From contig NC_092094.1 in the NCBI RefSeq assembly GCF_045679555.1, positions 34,922,430-34,986,429 on the forward strand: a DNA stretch of 64,000 bases. Reading direction: 5' to 3'. The stretch is from Salvelinus alpinus. Its lineage: Eukaryota > Chordata > Actinopteri > Salmoniformes > Salmonidae. The notes under the pieces were generated by a model. The model had not been told where the DNA came from. It ran no database searches and was given only the letters and a program-made list of their open reading frames with translations. The translations under genes and the position numbers were made by a program. This document shows, in pieces, positions 35,293 through 48,750 of the stretch; within the stretch, counting starts at the first letter, position 1, and each line of letters starts with the position of its first letter.

Positions 35293-35741
35293 TGTCACGC
35301 CCTGGCCTTAGTTATCTTTGTTTTCTCTATTATTTTAGTTAGGTCAGGGTGTGACATGGGGGATGTTTGTGTGTTTTTGTCTAGTCTAGGGTGTTTGTAT
35401 TGTCTAGGGGGTTTTGTAGAGTTCATGGGGTTGTGTTCAGTGTAGGTGTTTATGTAAGTCTATGGTTGCCTGGATTGGTTCTCAATTAGAGACAGCTGTC
35501 TATCGTTGTCTCTGAGAGCCATATTTAGGCAGCCATAGGCATTAGGTAGGTTGTGGGTAATTGTCTATGTTTTGACGTTAGTTGCTTGTGTCTGCACTTT
35601 CGTTTGATAGCTTCACGGTCGTTTGTTGTTTTGTCTAGTTTGTATTAGTGTCTGTGTTCGTTTCTTCTTCTATTAAAAAGAAGATGTATTTATATCACGC
35701 TGCTCCTTGGTCCTCTCTTTCACCTAACGACGATCGTGACA
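35293..35741 (+). repeat. 3' LTR, non-autonomous element
   Basis: 449 bp, starting tgtcacgcc and ending cgtgaca, with small deletions relative to the 5' LTR. Confidence 0.9.
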
Positions 35742-36756
35742 TTGACATTGTCCGTAAGCTTGACTTCATTTGCAAACAAAAAATTGTACAATGATGGAAA
35801 GACCTGTGTGTTGTCCTTGTTAATGCAGACAGAAAAGAGCTCCAACTTCTTAATCATAGCCTCAATTTTGTCCAGCACATTGAATATAGTTGCAGAGTCC
35901 CTGTAATCCTAGATTCAGATCATTCAGGCGAGAAAAAAACATCACTCAGATAGGCCAGTCGTGTGAGAAACTCATCATCATGCAAGCGGTCAGACAAGTG
36001 AAAATTAGGGTCAGTAAAGAAAACTTTGAGCTCGTCTCTCAATTTAAAAAAATGTGTCAATACTTTGCCCCTTGATAACCAGCGCATGTATGTTGTAAAA
36101 GCGTTACATGGTTGTTGACCATATCATTGCATAATGCAGAAAATACACGAGAGTTCAGGGGTCTTGCTTTAAAAAGTTAATCATTTTCACTGTAATGTCC
36201 AAAACGTCTTTCAAGCTGTCAGGCATTCCCTTGGCAGCAAGAGCCTCTTGGTGGATTCTGCAGTGTCCCCAAGTGCCGTTGGGAGCAACTGCTGGCACGC
36301 GCATTACCACTTCACTATGTCTCCCTGTCATGGCTTTTGCGCCATCAGTACAGATACCAACACATCTTGACCACCAAAGTCCATTTGATGTCACAAAGTT
36401 GTCCAGTACTTTAAAAATATCCTCTCATGTTGTCCTGGTTTCCAGTGGCTTGCAGAAGAGGATGTCTTCCTTAATTGACCCCCCATAAAGGTAATGGACA
36501 TATACCAGGAGCTGAGCCAGGCCCACCACGTCTGCTGACTCATCCAGCAATAACGCATATAATTCACTGGCTTGTATGTGAAGCAGTAATTGTTTCAAAA
36601 CATCTCCTGCCATGTCACTGATGCATCATGAACAATGTTGTTTGATAAAGGCATTGCTTGTATAGTTTTTTTGTCCTTTTCCCCTAGCATTGTCCCAGAC
36701 ATATCTGCGCAGCAGGAAGAATTAAGTCCTCCACAATAGTATGGGGCTTGCCTATC

Positions 36757-37655
36757 AAATCAAATCACATTTATATAGCCATTCTTACATCAGCTGATAT
36801 ATCAAAGTGCTGTACAGAAACCCAGCCTAAAACCCCAAACAGCAAGCAATGCAGGTGTAGAAGCACAGTGGCTAGGAAAAACTCCCTAGAAAGGCCAAAA
36901 CCTAGGAAGAAACCTAGAGAGGAACCAGGCTATGAGAGGTGGCCAGTCCTCTTTCGGCTGTGCCGGGTGGAGATTATAACAGAACATGGCCAAGATGTTC
37001 AAATGTTCATAAATGACTAGCATGGTGAAATAATAATAATCACAGTAGTTGTCGAGGGTGCAACAGGTCAGCACCTCAGGAGTAAATGTCAGTTGGTTTT
37101 TCATAGCTGATCATTGAGAGTATCTCTACCGCTCCTGCTGTCTCTAGAGAGTTGAAACCAGCAGGGCTGGGACAGGTAGCACGTCCGGTGAACAGGTCAG
37201 GGTTCCACAGCCGCAGGCAGAACAGTTGAAACTGGAGCAGCAGCACGGCCAGGTGGACTGGGGACAGCAAGAGTCATCATGCCAGGTAGTCCTGAGGCAT
37301 GGTCCTAGGGCTCAGGTCCTCCGAGAGAGAGAAAGAGAGAAAGAGAGAATTAGAGAGAGCCTACATAAATTCACACAGGACACCGGATAAGACAGGAGAA
37401 ATACTCCAGATATAACAGACTGACCCTAGCCCCCTGACACATAAACTACTGCAGCATAAATACTGGAGGCTGAGACAGGAGGGGTCAGGAGACACTGTGG
37501 CCCATCCGATGATACCCCCGGACAGGGCCAAACAGGCAGGATATAACCACACCCGCTTTGCCAAAGCACAGCCCCCACACCACTAGAGGGATATCTTCAA
37601 CCACCAACTTACCATCCTGAGACAAGGCCGAGTATAGCTCACAAAGATCTCCGCC
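36757..37655 (-). mobile_element. L2-type LINE, 3' untranslated region only
   Basis: The tail (aaatcaaatcac) is at the left edge and the body is the reverse complement of 11905-12815 and 46190-47236. No coding part remains. It interrupts the hAT gene between its N-terminal piece and the piece starting at 36613. Confidence 0.85.
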
Positions 37656-38060
37656 ACTCAGTAGCTCACCATAAGATGCTTCTAGCCCCTTCTTATTAAT
37701 GGTATCTGTTGCTTTTATACATGTCTTACTACTCAAAAGTCATCTTTATTCTCGCTCAAAAAACTCCTGTGACTTATTTTTCGAATTGTCATGTTTCGTT
37801 TCTAAATGTCTGCGCAAGAGTGAAGGTTTCTCGCGAGAGAGTAACGGTTAATGTGATTGGATGTTAATTATTTGACTAGGCTACCTGTATTTGACATTGT
37901 GTTGTTATTTCTCTGAACACAAGATGGTTTAATTTTATTTTTGGCAGTGAAACAAGGCTACCCTGGCGAGAAAAAAACTCGCCCAAATGCATAGCCCCTT
38001 TGGAAAATATAAATGTACTGTTTGAAAATGTGAAGAATTAAAAATCAAAAATAAATTATA

Positions 38061-38889
38061 TATATATATATATTTTTTTTTTATGTGAACCTTAAATTTT
38101 AATATTTTTATTTTTATTTGGGTACCACCAACGGCATTGTATGTACTACTCTGATGCGTTTTGCCTACAACAAAATATATTGCAGAGTTAGTTTCGCATA
38201 CTAAGTCTTGCATACTGTAGTTCATTTTGTTGTATTGAAAGTGGCAAATATTCCGTTGATTTGATCCCAATTGCCACAGTAAAGGGAAACGTTGATAGCG
38301 TTAATTAACAGGGAAAACTTTAGAAAGTTGAGTGACGTTCAGTCTCATGTTTCTCTTGGTGGGCTGACACTGTATTTCGGGGCTGCTGCGTTCACAGGTG
38401 AGAGGGAACATCGGTTGGTGGTACAGTAACCAAAACATGTAGGAAATCACTGTTCTACACCATAACCTCATTTGAATTAATGGACACCCAACAGAATGTG
38501 ATCTTCCGGTGTGCAGGCAATTATTAATCGCTGGCAGAAACAAATTACCTTAATCTATCTACCTCAATGATGTTGTTAATCATGCAGGAAAAGAGTGCAG
38601 GGAAGGAGGAAATCCATGTGTTTGAAATTACAGCATTGGTCTGAGTCTCTGAAACGAACATTTGCTTCAACATATTACTGAACGAACTGTATACAGATAA
38701 AAATGTATGCTGTTGCAAAATAATAACCAGCATCTTTCTACTTCTCTTACCATGACATGCTCCTGTTAAGAGCCCTGCTTTTCAGGACGTGACTTTTAGG
38801 ATGTTAAGACAACTATCTCTTACAATGTGTGTATAAAATGTTTGTTATGCACAATGTGCAGGTTTCATAACAATTTTGGATGTTTTTTT
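38061..38889. other. hAT-flanking DNA, possible hAT right end
   Basis: A (TA)n and T run is at 38057-38083. Around 38411-38452 the bases ggttggtggtacagtaac and aggaaatcactg resemble a hAT right terminus: 11 of 14 bases match the complement of cagtggttcccaac. It is followed by ttctacac. No gene is seen. Confidence 0.45.
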
Positions 38890-41800
38890 AATACATTTTT
38901 TATTTCACCTTTATTTAACCAGGTAGGCCAGTTGAGACCAAGTTCTCATTTACAACTGCGACCTGGCCAAGACAAAGCAAAGCAGTATGACAAAAACAAC
39001 AACACAGAGCTACACATAAACAAACGTACAGTCAATAACACAATAGAAACATCTATGTACGGTATGTGCAAATGTAGAAGAGTAGGGAGGTAAGGCAATA
39101 AATAGGCCATGGAGATGAAATAATTACAATTTAGCATTAACACTGAAGTGATAGATGTGTAGATGATGATGTGCAATTAGAGATACTAGGGTGCAAAAGA
39201 GCAAGAGGATAAGTAACAATATGGGGATGAGGTAGTTGGGTGTGCTATTTACAGATTGGCTGTGTACAGGTACAGTGATCGGTAAGCTGCTCTGACAGCT
39301 GATGCCTAAAGTTAAGCTGGAGTCTTATATCTCCCTCTCTCAGTGATTTTTGCAATTCGTTCCAGTCATTGGCAGCAGAGAACTGGAAGGAAAGGTGGCC
39401 AAAGGAAGTGTTGGCTTTGGGGGTGACCAGTGAAATATACCTGCTGGAGCGCGTGCTACGGGTGGGTGTTGCTATGGTGATCAGTGAGCTGAGATAAGGT
39501 GGGGCTTTACCTAGCAAAGACTTATAGATGACCTGGAGCCAGTGGGTTTGGCGACGAATATGTAGTGGGGACCAGCCAACGAGAGCATACAGGTCGCAGT
39601 GGTGGGTAGTATAGGGGGCTTTGGTGACAAAACGGATGGCACTGTGATAGACTACATCCAGTTTGCTGAGAAGTGTTGGAGGCTATTTTGTAAATGATAT
39701 CGCCGAAGTCAAGGATCGGTAGGATAGTCCGTTTTACGAGGGTATATTTGGCAGCATGAGTGAAGGAGGCTTTGTTTTGCGAAATAGGAAGCCGATTCTA
39801 GATTACATTTTGGATTGGAGATACAGTCTAACCAGACACCTAGGAATTTGTAGTTGTCCACATATTCTAAGTCAGAACTGTCCAGAGTAGTGATGCTAGT
39901 CGGGCGGCAGGGTGCGGGCAGCAATCGGTTGAAGAGCATGCACTTAGATTTAATTGCATTTAAAAGCAGTTGGAAGCCTCAGAAGGAGTGTTGTATGACA
40001 TTGAAGCTCGTTTGGAGGTTTGTTAGCACAGTGTCCAAAGAAGGGCCAGATGTATACAGAATGGTGTAGTCTGCGTAGAGGTGGATCAGAGAATCACCAG
40101 CAGCAAGAGCAACATCATTGAGATATACAGAGAAAATAGTCGGCCCGAGAATTTAACCCTGTGGCACCCCCATAGAAACTGCCAGAGATCCGGACAACAG
40201 GCCCTCCAATTTAACACACTGAACTCTTACACAGTGAACCAGGCAAGGCAGTCATTTGATAAGTCAAGGCTATTGAGTTTGCCCATAAAAATGCGGTGAT
40301 TGACAGAGTCAAAAGCATTGGCCAGGTCGATGAAGACGGCTGCACAGTACTGTCTTTTATCGATGGCGGTTATGATATCGTTTAGGACGTTGAGCGTGGC
40401 TGAGGTGCACCCATGACCAGCTCGGAAACCAGATTGCATAGTGGAGAAGATACGATGGGATTCGAAATGGTCGGTGATCTGTTTGTTAACTTGGCTTTTG
40501 AAGATTTTAGAAAGGCATGGCAGGATGGATATAACAGTTTGGGTCTAGAGTGTCTCCCCCTTTGAAGCTTTCCAATCTTTGGGGATCTCAGACGATATGA
40601 AAGAGAGGTTGAATAGGCTAGTAATAGGGGTTGCAAGAATTTCGGCGGATAATTTAGAAAGGGTCCAGATTGAATAGCCCAGCTGATTTGTAGGGATCCA
40701 GATTTTGCAGCTCTTTCAGATCATCAGTTGTCTGGATTTGGGTGAAGGAGAAATGGGGGGGGGGGGGGGGGGGCTTGGGCAAGTTGCTGCAGGGCGTGCT
40801 GAGATGTTGGCCGGGGTAGGGGTAGCCAGGTGGAAAGCATGGCCAGCCATAGAAAAAATTCTTACTGGAATTCTCGATTATTGGAGATTTATCGGTGGTG
40901 ACAATGTTTCCTATCCTCAGTGCAGTGGGCAGCTGGGAGGAGGTGCTCTTATTCTCCACGGACTTTACAGTGTCCCAAAACTTTTGGAAATTTGTGCTAC
41001 ATGATGCAAATTTCTGTTTGAAAAAGCTAGCCTTAGCTTTCCTAACTGACTGAGTATATTGGTTCCCGACTTCCCTGAAAAGTTACATACCGCGGGGGCT
41101 ATTCGATGCTAAAGCAAAACGCCACAGGATGTTTTTGTGTTGGTCAAGGGCAGTCAAGTCTGAGGTGAACCAAGGGCTATATCTGTTCTTAGTTCTACAT
41201 TTTTTGAATGAGCATGCTTATTTAAGATGGTGAGGAAAGCACTTTTAACTTTTACTTGGTACTCATCCCGGATCCGGGAGCACCCCCATCAGTAAAAAAG
41301 CTGACTAGCATAGCCTAGCATAGCGTCACAAGTAAATACTAGCATCTAAATATCATTAAATCACAAGTCCAAGACACCAGATGAAAGATACACATCTTGT
41401 GAATCCAGCCATCATTTCTGATTTTTAAAATGTTTTACAGGGAAGACACAATATGTAAATCTATTAGCTAACCACGATAGCAAAAGACACAACTTTTTTT
41501 TCTCCACCATTTTCTTCCTGCATAGGTAGCTATCACAATTTCGACCAAATAAAGATATAAATAGCCACTAACCAAGAAACAACTTCATCAAATGACAGTC
41601 TGATAACATATTTATTGTATAGCATATGTTTTGTTAGAAAAATGTGCATATTTCAGGTATAAATCACAGTTCTACATTGCAGCTGCAATCTGAAATAGTG
41701 CTGAAGCAGCCAGAATAATTACAGAGACCAACGTCAAATACCTATATACTCATCATAAAACATTTCTGAAAAATACACAGCGTACAGCAAATGAAAGGCC

Positions 41801-44800
41801 AACATCTTGTGAATCCAGCCAATATTTCAGATTTTTTAAGTGTTTTACAGCGAAAACACAATATAGCATTATATTAGCTTACCACAATAGCCAGAAACAC
41901 AAGCCGTTTACCAGCAGCAAAGGTTAGCGATCCTAACAAACCAGCAAAAGATATATAATTTTTGACTAACCTTCATATACTTCATCAGATGACAGTCCTG
42001 TAACATCATATTACACAATGCATATAGGATTTGTTCGAAAATGTGCATATTTAACGGCACAAATCGTGGTTATACAATGTGATTAGTAGTCAAACTTCAA
42101 GCAATCTGTCCGGCGCCATCTTGGAGAGGCACCTAATCTAATCGATAACTAATCATAAACTTGACTAAAAAATACAGGTTGGACAGCAAATGAAAGATAT
42201 ATTAGTTCTTAATGCAATCGCTGTGTTAGATTTTTAAAATTAACGTTACTATGATATACAGCGTGCGCTAAAGCGAGACCGCACCGCAATTCATGGCGGA
42301 ATTATTGTTTCACATTTTTCAACATAAATACGAATTAATAGCATAAAGACCTCTTACTATTTGTTGAGCTTCCATCAGAATCTTGGGCAAGGTGTCCTTT
42401 GTCCAGAACAATCGTCTTTTGGTTGAAAGATGTCCTCTTCAACCGTGTAATTAGCAGCTAACGTTAGCCATATGCCGGAGAGGTGTCCAACTCGCGACGA
42501 CGCATGACAAAGAAATTCCAGAAAATCGCAATAAACTGCTATAAACTGCTATAAGTCGGTTTAAATTAACTACCTTATGAAGTTTTTAAGACAAAAAACT
42601 AATTAAATCAGAGCCGGAGATATAGAACTGCTAAACCGAAAGCTTTTCAGGACGCCATGCTTGGTGTCCCTCCTGCGTCAGGCCCCGCGTCGAAAAGGTC
42701 GGTACTTCCGTTCCAAGAGGTTTTATACTCCCCCAGATGGTGCTATCCGCTCCATTCAAAGTCTCACCGCTTACTGACATCTAGGGGAAGGCGTATGCAG
42801 TGCATGTAGCCCCATAGCTTATAAGGGAATTTATAAACCGACCCTGGAACAGAGACCTCAATTTCAGAAATCTCACTTCTTGACAGGAAGTGTGCAGTAG
42901 AATGAGTTCTGTTTCACTCAGAGAAATAATTCAAACGGTTTTAGAAACTAGAGAGTGTTTTCTATCCAATAGTAATAATAATATGCATATTGTACGAGCA
43001 AGAATTGAGTACGAGGCAGTTTAATTTGGGAACGATAAATGGTAACGTCCTCTACTGACGGGATGAGGTCAATATACTTCCAGGATACCCGGGCCAGGTC
43101 GATTAGAAAGGCCTGCTCACTGAAGTGTTTTAGGGAGTGTTTGACAGTTATGAGGGGTGGTCGTTTGACCGCGGACCCATTACGCACACAGGCAATGAGG
43201 CAATGATTGCTGAGAAGACAGCAGAGGTGTATTTAGAGGGCAAGTTGATCAGGATGATATCTAAGATGGTGCCCATGGTTACAGATTTAGGGTTGTACCT
43301 GGTAGGTTCATTGATCATTTGTGTGAGAATGAGGGCATCTAGCTTAGATTGTAGGATGGTCGGGGTGTCAAGCATATCCCAGTTTAGGTCAGCTAACAAT
43401 ACGATCTCTGAAGATAGATGGGGGACAATCAATTCACATATGGTGTCCACGGCACAGCTGGGGGCTGAAGGGGGTCTATAACAAGCAGCAACGGTGAGAG
43501 ACTTATCTCTGGAAATGTGGATTTTTAAAAGTAGAAGCTCCAATTGTTTGGGCACATACCTGGATAGTATGACAAAACTCTGCAGGCTATCTCTGCAGTA
43601 GATTGCAACTCTGCCCCATTTGGCAGTTCTATGTTGTTGGAAAATGTTATAGTTAGGGATGGATATTTCTGGATTTTTGGTGGCCTTCCTAAGCCAGGAT
43701 TCAGAAACGGCTAGGACATCCGGTTTGGCGGAGTGTGCTAAAGCAGTGAATACAACAAACTAAGGGAGGAGGCTTCTAATGTTAACATGCATGAAACCAA
43801 GGCTTTTATGGTTACAGAAGTCAACAAATGAGAGCGCCTGGGGAATGAGATTGGAGCTAGGGGCTGCAGGGCCTGGGTTAACCTCCACATCACCAGAGGA
43901 ACAGAGTAGGAGTAGGATAAGAGTATGGTTAAAGCCTATAAGAACTGGTTGTCTAGTGCCTTTCATAACAGAGAGTAAAAGGAGCAGATTTCTGGACGCG
44001 GAAGAATAGATTCAAGGCATAATGTACAGACAAGGGTATGGTAGGATGTGAATACAGTGGAGGTAAACCTAGGCATTGAGTGACGATGAGAGAGGTTTTG
44101 TCTCCTAGAGGCACCATTTTTAAACCAAGTGAGGTCAACACATGTGTGGGGGGTGGAACAAAAGGGCTAGCTAAGGCTTATTGAGCAGGGCTGGATGCTC
44201 TACGGTAAAATAAGTCAATAATCACTAAGCAAAACAGCAATAGACAAGGCATATTGACGTTAGGGAGAGACATGTGTAGCCGAGTGATCATAGGGTCCAG
44301 TGAGTAGCTAGGCGAGCTGAAGACACAACGATTCAGACAGCTAGCGGGCCGGGGCTAGCAAGCCAGCAGATGGTTCTTCGGGGGACGTCGCAATGGAAGA
44401 GCCTGTTGAAACCCCCTCGGGCGATTACGTCGGCAGACCAGTCGTGACGGATCGGTGGGGCTCCGTGTAGGCAGTTAAAAGGGTCTAGCCAATTGGCAAA
44501 ATAGGTATTGTCGCCCAAGAATTGGCTGATGGATCTCTTGCTTTAGGACAGAGACGTTAGCCAGGAGTAGCCACTCGGATAGCAGCTAGCTAGCTGCAAT
44601 GATCCAGTGTAAAGGTTCAGAGCTTGCGGTAAGAATCCGGAGATGTGGTAGAGAAAAAGCAGTCCGATATGCTCTGGGTTGATATCGCGTTGTGCAGACT
44701 GGCAGGAATTGACCAGGATGAGGCTGGCTGATGTCCAAGTTAACAGTGATGCCGCTAGCAGTGGCTAACTGACTACTAGCTAGTAGCTAGTTAGCTGGAT

Positions 44801-45022
44801 AGCTGCTGATGGGGGTTCCGGTTCTAAAGTGTAAAATATAGCAGATCCGTACCACATTGGGTGAGGCGGGTTGCAGGAGAGTATGTTCAGTCCATAGATG
44901 GAAATTGAGATTTAAAAAATATTTCCAAATATATACGAAATATATACGAAGAAAAATATACATGGGACGGGACAAACAGACGAAACAAGACAAATAAACG
45001 TCCGACTGCTACACCATCTTGG
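38890..45022 (-). pseudogene. L2/CR1-like LINE with 2A-like motif, near full length but dead
   Basis: The 5' end is near 45022 (ccaagatggtgtagcag on the minus strand). The 3' end is near 38893, in a gttaaataaaggtgaaat tail. Near the start of the main frame is GDVEVNPGP (43868-43894), followed by the endonuclease (LTVAACYRPPSAPS and ADLNWDML, 43148-43555, and HFSEQAFLIDLARVSWKYI, to 43040). A 1.8-kb repeat interrupts (41250-43045). The reverse transcriptase pieces are QSGFRAGHGCTSATLNVLND with FIDLANAFDSVNH (40227-40439), a GVPQG box followed by a stop codon, and YADYT where YADDT is expected (catalytic second aspartate to tyrosine, 40066-40068). The C-terminal part is at 39245-39517. A 19-base G run lies at 40755-40773. 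Confidence 0.85.
41250..43045. repeat. 1.8-kb dispersed repeat with internal tandem duplication
   Basis: It interrupts the LINE, whose endonuclease breaks at about 43040. No ORF is seen. An internal unit of roughly 410 bp occurs twice: catcttgtgaatccagcca starts both copies (41394 and 41804), and both contain tgacagtc, ttagaaaaatgtgcatatt or its near copy, and a following aaatc. Its right end, read on the minus strand, is related to the left end of the repeat at 5272. Class unknown. Confidence 0.6.
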
Positions 45023-45344
45023 AATCTATGTAATGTGTTATAGACAAGATGCAGTGTGTTATAGACAAGTATTTATATTGCCTTAACATACATTAGGTTT
45101 ATAGAACCACCAACAGTGATCTAGAATGTATTTTTCCTTTGAAGACTATTACCTGTCTTTCTCCATGTGAAAGATGAGTTATATGGCTCCCTGGTGGACA
45201 AACAGATGTCCACTGTATGGGGGCTTGTGTATAACACATAATAACAGTGTGAAAAGGTAGAAGTTAGGAGTTGCTGGAGTGTCAGATAAGCCTGTTTTTT
45301 TTTACTCATAAAAAGCCAGCAGTTACGCCATGTATTGTTGGGAA
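45023..45344. other. gene-free DNA
   Basis: Only a short direct repeat, tgtgttatagacaag, occurs twice near 45034 and 45056. Confidence 0.5.
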
Positions 45345-45782
45345 TCACATAAAATTAAATTAAATGTTATTTGTCACATGCGCCGAATACAACCTTACCG
45401 TTAAATGCTTACTTACAAGCCCTTAACCAACAATGCAGTTCAAGAAATAGAGTTATTAAAATATTTACTAAATAAAATCAAGTAAAAAAATGTAATCAAT
45501 CAAAAAGTTACACAATACATTTACATAACAATAACGATGCTATATACAGTGGGTACCCGTACAGAGTCAATGTGCGAGGGTACAGGTTAGTCAAGGTAAT
45601 TTGTAAAGTGACTATGCGTAGATAATAAACAGCGAGTAGCAGCAGTTAAAAAACAAAGTATGGGTGGCCATTTAAATAGTACGGGTGGCCATTTGATTAG
45701 TTTAGTCATTCAGCAGTCTTATGGCTTGGGGGTAGAAGCTGTTAATTAAGGAGCCTTTTGGTCCGAGACTTGCTTTTCCAAT
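45345..45782 (-). mobile_element. Rex1/RSg-1-type LINE, 3' end fragment
   Basis: It matches the 3' region of the copy at 57543: ttatttgtcacatgcg at the left edge, then cttacttacaagccc. The piece of coding tail at the right edge is very short. It abuts the L2 fragment head to head. Confidence 0.75.
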
Positions 45783-47236
45783 AGTCTACACTGGCTTCCT
45801 GTTAAGGCAAGGGCTGATTTCAAGGTTTTACTGCTAACATACAAAGCATTACATGGGCTTGCTCCTACCTATCTTTCCAAATTGGTCCTGCCGCACATAC
45901 CTACACGTACGCTACGGTCACAAGACGCAGGCCTCCTAATTGTCCCTAGAATTTCTAAGCAAACAGCTGGAGGCGGGGCTTTCTCCTATAGAGCTCCATT
46001 TTTATGGAATGGTCTGTCTACCCATGTGAGAGACGCAGACTCGGTCTCAACTTTTAAGTCTTTACTGAAGACTCATCTCTTCAGTGGGTCATATGATTGA
46101 GTGTAGTCTGGCCCAGGAGTGTGAAGGTAAACAGAAAGGCTCTGGAGCAATGAACCGCCCTTGCTGTCTCTGCCTGGCCGGTTCCCCTCTCTCCACTGGG
46201 ATACTCTGCCTCTAACCCTATTACAGGGGCTGAGTCACTGGCTTACTGGTGCTCTTTCATGCCGTCCCTAGGAGGGGTGCGTCACTTGAGTGGGTTGAGT
46301 CATTGACGTGGTCTTCCTGTCTGGGTTGGCGCCCCCCTTGGGTTGTGCCGTGGCGGAGATCTTTGTGGGCTATACTCGGCCTTGTCTCAGGATGGTAAGT
46401 TGGTCGTTGAAGATATCCCTCTAGTGGTGTGGGGGCTGTGCTTTGGCAAAGTGGGTGGGGTTATATCCTTCCTGTTTGGCCCTGTCCGGGGGTATCATCG
46501 GATGGGCCATAGTGTCTCCTGACCCCTCCTGTCTCAGCCTCCAGTATTTATGCTGCAGTAGTTTATGTGTCGGGGGGCTAGGGTCAGTTTGTTATATCTG
46601 GAGTACTTCTCCTGTCTTATCCGGTGTCCCGTGTGAATTTAAGTATGCTCTCTCTCTAATTCTCTCTCAGAGGACCTGAGCCCTAGGACCATGCCTCAGG
46701 ACTACCTGGCCTGATGACTCCTTGCTGTCCCCAGTCTACCTGGCCGTGCTGCTGCTCCAGTTTCAACTGTTCTGCCTGCGGCTATGGAACCCTGACCTGT
46801 TCACCGGACGTGCTACCTGTTCCAGACCTGCTGTTTTCAACTCTCTAGAGACAGCAGGACCGGTAGAGATACTCTTAATGATCGGCTATGACAAGCCAAC
46901 TGACATTTACTCCTGAGGTGCTGACTTGCTGCACCCTCGACAACTACTGTGATTATTATTATTTGACCATGCTGGTCATTTATGAACATTTTTAATATCT
47001 TGGCCATGTTCTGTTATAATCTCCACCTGGCACAGCCAGAAGAGGACTGGCCACCCCTCATAGCCTGGTTCCTCTCTAGGTTTCTTCCTAGGTTTTGGCC
47101 TTTCTAGGGAGTTTTTCCGAGCCACTGTGCTTCTACACCTGCATTGCTTGCTGTTTGGGGTTTTAGGCTGGGTTTCTGTACAGTACTTTGAGATATCAGC
47201 TGATGTAAGAAGGGCTATATAAATACATGTGATTTG
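45783..47236 (+). pseudogene. L2-type LINE, C-terminus and 3' region
   Basis: The frame at 45882-46100 encodes the L2 C-terminus (RTLRSQDAGLLIVPRISKQT, FLWNGLSTHVRDADSVSTFK), nearly the same as 11590-11780. The 3' untranslated region follows to a gatttgatttgatt tail at 47236. Unlike the copy at 10405, no LTR scrap interrupts it. The reverse transcriptase is absent. Confidence 0.85.
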
Positions 47237-47237
47237 A

Positions 47238-48750
<1,513 letters not shown>

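Larger units (their letters stand above)
33139..35741 (+). mobile_element. non-autonomous LTR retroelement with proline-rich ORF
   Basis: The LTRs are at 33139-33606 and 35293-35741 (tgtcacgcc to cgtgaca). A perfect 5-bp target duplication, ttgac, is at 33134-33138 and 35742-35746. No protease, reverse transcriptase, RNase H or integrase is encoded. The interior holds only gag-like remnants and a proline-rich frame. The LTRs differ by about 19 bp of deletions (around 33360 versus 35514, and near the right end) plus point changes, so this insertion is older than the neighbouring chromovirus. It sits in the same hAT gene. Confidence 0.9.
25518..38060 (-). pseudogene. ZBED/Buster-type hAT transposon, split by four insertions
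   Basis: The left terminus cagtggttcccaaacatttt is at 25518. The minus strand encodes a hAT transposase of the kind annotated in fish as ZBED5-like or SCAND3-like, in separate pieces. From N to C these are KTCIKATDTINKKGLEAS (about 37660-37735), DVLKQLLLHIQASELYALL and LYGGSIKEDILFCKPLE (36425-36613), WWSRCVGICTDGAKAMTGRH (36155-36394), a middle part (35742-36150), a short part (32916-33138), and the C-terminal dimerisation region FWIGLRSEF, TYLCESGFSALTSMKTKYR (27465-27713). The gaps are filled by an L2 end (36757-37655), a non-autonomous LTR element (33139-35741), a Ty3 element (27714-32915) and an intact Tc1 (25807-27414). Stops and frame changes in the pieces show it was decaying independently. 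The right terminus is uncertain. Confidence 0.8.

Noticed and set aside
37935-38270. 111-codon minus-strand frame as the hAT N-terminus
   Set aside because: It covers AT repeats and flanking DNA, with no BED zinc finger or other motif visible.
40755-40773. Run of 19 G as a functional G-quadruplex
   Set aside because: It lies inside a dead LINE and is more simply a homopolymer expansion or assembly uncertainty.
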